In this document: piece after piece, positions 39,433 to 42,083 of the stretch
How the letters are laid out: the number at the start of each line of letters is the position of its first letter
Numbering within the stretch: position 1 is the first letter of the stretch
Assembly (NCBI GenBank): GCA_947627925.1
Contig: CANQXW010000006.1
Location: 1 to 42,083, forward strand
Source of the DNA: an uncultured Bacilli bacterium
GTDB lineage: Bacteria > Bacillota_I > Bacilli_A > RF39 > UBA660
DNA length: 42,083 nt
Reading direction: 5' to 3'
Program-made: the position numbers and the translations under genes
Notes under the pieces: model-generated
What the model saw: only the letters and a program-made list of their open reading frames with translations
Told to the model about the DNA's origin: nothing
The model's database searches: none

Positions 39433-41998
39433 ATTAAAAATTCATAAAAGCAAAGATAAAGTAAAAGCACCAACTGAGAAAAAAGTGGTATGGAAAAGCG
39501 TTTTAAGTTTTTTACTTCTTTGTGCAATTGGAGTTATTAGTTTAGGTTTAATATTTGCTCTTTATATTGTTATTACATCACCGAATTTTGATAAATCGGA
39601 ATTATATCAAAAAGAACCCACGATTCTTTATGATAAATATGGGGCGGAACTAGCAAGAGTTGGAGCGATGGATAGTGTCGTTATTACTTATGATGAAATA
39701 CCTGATGTTTTAATTGATGCTTTAATTGCTACCGAAGACTCAAGATTTTTCCAACACAATGGTTTAGACTTATTTAGATTTTTAAAAGCCTCATTTTGGC
39801 AATTACTCGGTAGTGATAGTGCGGGTGGAGCTTCTACTCTATCCATGCAAGTTATTAAAAGAACTTATACCAATAGCCAAGATAAAGGTCTTGCAGGAAT
39901 TATCCGGAAATTTACCGATATCTATATGGCGGTCTTCAAATTAGAGGCTAATTATACTAAAGAAGAAATTATTGAATTTTATCTTAATAGTCAATGGTTT
40001 GCTAATGCTGGAGATATCAATATTGAAAAAGGAATATATGGTATTGAACAAGCGAGTTTATATTTCTTTGGTAAATCTAGTAAAGATTTAAACTTAGCGG
40101 AAGCTTCCCTTCTTGTTGGAATGTTCCAAAATACTTATTATTTAAATCCTTATAGTTATCCCGATAAGGCTAAAGATAGACAAAAAACCGTTTTAAAATT
40201 AATGGTTAGACATGGTTATATTACCCAAGAAGAAGCCGATAATGCTCTAGCTATTCCTCTAGATAATCTTTTACTTAAACAAGAGAAAGGCGAAATTTTA
40301 CAAGCAGAAAGTAAGCAAGCCTTCATTGATTACTGTTTAGATGAAGTAGAAAATAATTTAGGGGTAGATCCAAGAGAAGTTTCTCTAAAGATTTACACTA
40401 CTTTTGATCCTAAAATTCAAGACATCCTAGAAAAAGTTGAAGATGGCGATGTTTATAAATTCCCAAATAGTTATGAAGAAACTGACGAGTATGTTGATGA
40501 AGGAATCGCGGTTACCAGCATTGCTGATGGTTCAATTGTAGCTTTATCAGGTGGAAGAAATTATAAAGGTAATGGTCAAAATTTAGCTACTGATATTAAA
40601 AAACAACCAGGTTCAACTGCTAAGCCAATATTTGACTATGCTATGTATATTGAACATATTTCACAAAGTTCTTACGCTATGTTCTTAGATGAACCAACAA
40701 CTTATTCTACTGGTAAAAGAATAACAAACTATGATAATGGTTATAAACATTTAATAACGATGCGTGATGCCTTAAGAGATTCAAGAAATATTCCGGCATA
40801 TTTAGCGTTTAAAGATGTAGCTAATTTAGATCAAAAAATCATTGAAGACTTTGTTCATAGTGTGGGTATTGATTATGGTGATACTTTATATGAATCAGCT
40901 TCAATCGGTGGTTTTGATGGTGTTTCTCCTCTTCAAATGGCTGCGGCTTATGCCACATTCGCGAGAGGGGGCTACTATATAAAACCTTATACTTATACCA
41001 GAATAATTAATAACGAAACGGAAAAAGAAATTAATTATAGTTATAGTAAAGAAAAAGTTATGGAAGAATCAACAGCTTATATGATTAATAGTATCCTAGA
41101 TAATTATGGAGCTGGTGGTAAAAATGTCGCTAGTAAAACTGGTACTACTAACCTACCTAAAGATGTTAAAGATAACAATCATTTACCAAGTGGCGCTATT
41201 TTGGAAGTTTGGTATAATAGTTATTCTACCGAATATTCCGTATCATTATGGTATGGTTATAAACAATTATATCCTAATGCTTCGGAAACAAAACACTACA
41301 TGACTAGTTCTAGTGGTGGTACAGCGAGAAGTACGATAATGAGTTATCTAGCGAAAAACATTCACAAAAATAAAAAGGAATTCCCTATGCCTAAAGGAGT
41401 TACGGCAGTTAATATTGAAAAAGAATCATTCCCGCCAAAATTATGTAGTGCATATACTCCAAAGAACTTATGTGTAACGGAATACTTTGTATCTGGTACT
41501 GAACCAACTGATGCCTCCCCTCGTTTCGATACTTTGCCAGATCCTACCAATGGTAGTTTTACTTTTAGTGGTAATACCATTACCTTAAAATGGACTCCCA
41601 TAAGTACACCAGAAGCTATAGATCCTACAGCTTTAGCTAATCACTTTAATGAATATTATGGTAGTTATGCTAATCAATATTATAATTCTCGTTTACAATA
41701 TAATAATTCGTATATCGGTAATTTAATCTATCGCATTTATTCGAAAAATAGTGATGGTACTTTAACCGAAATTGGTACAACCACTGGTAATACATTTAAT
41801 TATTCTGCTTCAGTTGGTGGTAATTACACCTTTGTTGTTAAAGCCTCTTATTCGATATTTAAAGACAATATGTCTAATGGCTTAACAATTAGTACCAGAA
41901 CCATTGATAATAATGTTAATAATATGGTTGATGGTAACCAAAATAATTCAAATAATAATAACAATAATAATGATGATGATGACACAGGATTAAATTAA
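39419..41998 (+). CDS. ponA: Penicillin-binding protein 1A (bifunctional transglycosylase/transpeptidase)
   Basis: The 859-residue class A PBP polymerises glycan and cross-links peptides. It has a basic cytoplasmic start, a membrane helix (about 30-53) and a GT51 domain with catalytic Glu in ATEDSRFFQHNG (about 106) and GGASTLSMQVIKR. The transpeptidase has STAK (Ser about 399), SRN (about 458) and KTGT (about 573). A fibronectin-III-like region and an Asn-rich tail ending in an Asp run complete it; similar tails occur in other Bacilli. GGAGG at 39406-39410 fixes the ATG at 39419. It overlaps recU. No clear terminator is seen before the window end. Confidence 0.96.
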   Translation: MKKIKLKIHKSKDKVKAPTEKKVVWKSVLSFLLLCAIGVISLGLIFALYIVITSPNFDKSELYQKEPTILYDKYGAELARVGAMDSVVITYDEIPDVLIDALIATEDSRFFQHNGLDLFRFLKASFWQLLGSDSAGGASTLSMQVIKRTYTNSQDKGLAGIIRKFTDIYMAVFKLEANYTKEEIIEFYLNSQWFANAGDINIEKGIYGIEQASLYFFGKSSKDLNLAEASLLVGMFQNTYYLNPYSYPDKAKDRQKTVLKLMVRHGYITQEEADNALAIPLDNLLLKQEKGEILQAESKQAFIDYCLDEVENNLGVDPREVSLKIYTTFDPKIQDILEKVEDGDVYKFPNSYEETDEYVDEGIAVTSIADGSIVALSGGRNYKGNGQNLATDIKKQPGSTAKPIFDYAMYIEHISQSSYAMFLDEPTTYSTGKRITNYDNGYKHLITMRDALRDSRNIPAYLAFKDVANLDQKIIEDFVHSVGIDYGDTLYESASIGGFDGVSPLQMAAAYATFARGGYYIKPYTYTRIINNETEKEINYSYSKEKVMEESTAYMINSILDNYGAGGKNVASKTGTTNLPKDVKDNNHLPSGAILEVWYNSYSTEYSVSLWYGYKQLYPNASETKHYMTSSSGGTARSTIMSYLAKNIHKNKKEFPMPKGVTAVNIEKESFPPKLCSAYTPKNLCVTEYFVSGTEPTDASPRFDTLPDPTNGSFTFSGNTITLKWTPISTPEAIDPTALANHFNEYYGSYANQYYNSRLQYNNSYIGNLIYRIYSKNSDGTLTEIGTTTGNTFNYSASVGGNYTFVVKASYSIFKDNMSNGLTISTRTIDNNVNNMVDGNQNNSNNNNNNNDDDDTGLN

Positions 41999-42083
41999 AA
42001 AATTGAGGCTCTAGAATTTCTGGTGTGAAGTAAAAGCATTAAAAATTGAAAGCGAAAAAAAGAAAAGCAAGAATTTGTAGTGT

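Noticed and set aside
1-42083. CRISPR array, transposase, integrase or prophage
   Set aside because: No regularly spaced repeats with spacers were seen, and no protein carries transposase, integrase, Cas or phage structural motifs.

Overview
This window is an AT-rich bacterial chromosome segment with dense, short-spaced genes. Clean sigma-A promoters (TTGACA-like, 17-bp spacer, TATAAT) and hairpin/T-tract terminators can be read directly. Gene content and order are those of the Bacilli side of the Firmicutes: rlmN-prpC-prkC-rsgA-rpe, recU-pbp1A, ezrA close to a cysteine desulfurase and thiI, ackA, prs, nrnA and recX. The very low GC, the many Asn/Lys codons and the surface proteins suggest an uncultured gut-type lineage, but no marker here fixes the family. 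A near-perfect GerE regulator, a GerM protein beside it, two YjcZ-like microproteins and two promoters of the sigma-K type point to an endospore-forming lineage.

Layout. 1-301: a promoter repeat, a 14-bp inverted repeat and a terminator, without a gene. 302-6905 (minus): a degenerate histidine-phosphatase protein, RmuC, a membrane protein and a 1368-residue anchored surface protein with transglutaminase-like and carbohydrate-binding-like regions. 7076-9442 (plus): an AlkD-type repair protein, a HIT protein and a CapA-type protein. 9494-13470 (minus): three adjacent genes of one unrecognised paralogous family, one of them an internal duplication. 13550-13786 (minus): two YjcZ-like microproteins. 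13909-14940 (plus): PrsA foldase. 14988-17895: a repeat-bounded surface-gene cassette, the most unusual part of the window. 17892-23887: recX, nrnA, ackA, prs, a Nudix protein and a membrane-anchored protein. 23997-30447: thiI, cysteine desulfurase, a phosphatase, two unknown proteins and EzrA. 30578-35559: the PrkC/PrpC operon. 35612-36292: a probable small RNA and a double-HTH regulator. 36357-41998 (plus): gerE, gerM, tRNA-Arg, a D,D-carboxypeptidase, recU and PBP1A.

The most interesting region is the cassette at 15.0-17.9 kb. Two secreted or anchored proteins are transcribed leftwards from a promoter whose -35/-10 spacer holds an uninterrupted run of eight G. The spacer is 15 bp, so gain of two G would give the ideal 17 bp: the layout of a slippage-driven phase-variable promoter. 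A second copy lies at the left window edge, pointing at a gene outside the window. The cassette is flanked by two direct copies of a roughly 350-bp module. Each copy encodes a short plus-strand RNA with its own promoter, a GNRA-capped hairpin and a terminator that shows compensatory changes between copies. Opposite it lies a short hydrophobic/basic peptide ORF with a strong ribosome site, followed by two TGTCGA boxes exactly 20 bp apart. This resembles a type I toxin-antitoxin unit or an antisense-controlled leader. I do not recognise the family, and its function is inference.

The rest fits together as follows: envelope growth and its control (PrkC/PrpC, PBP1A, carboxypeptidase, EzrA, PrsA), DNA repair and recombination (RmuC, AlkD, RecX, RecU), nucleotide and RNA turnover (Prs, NrnA), acetate production (AckA), tRNA thiolation (cysteine desulfurase and ThiI) and late sporulation (GerE, GerM, YjcZ-like). 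No CRISPR array, transposase, integrase or phage gene was seen.
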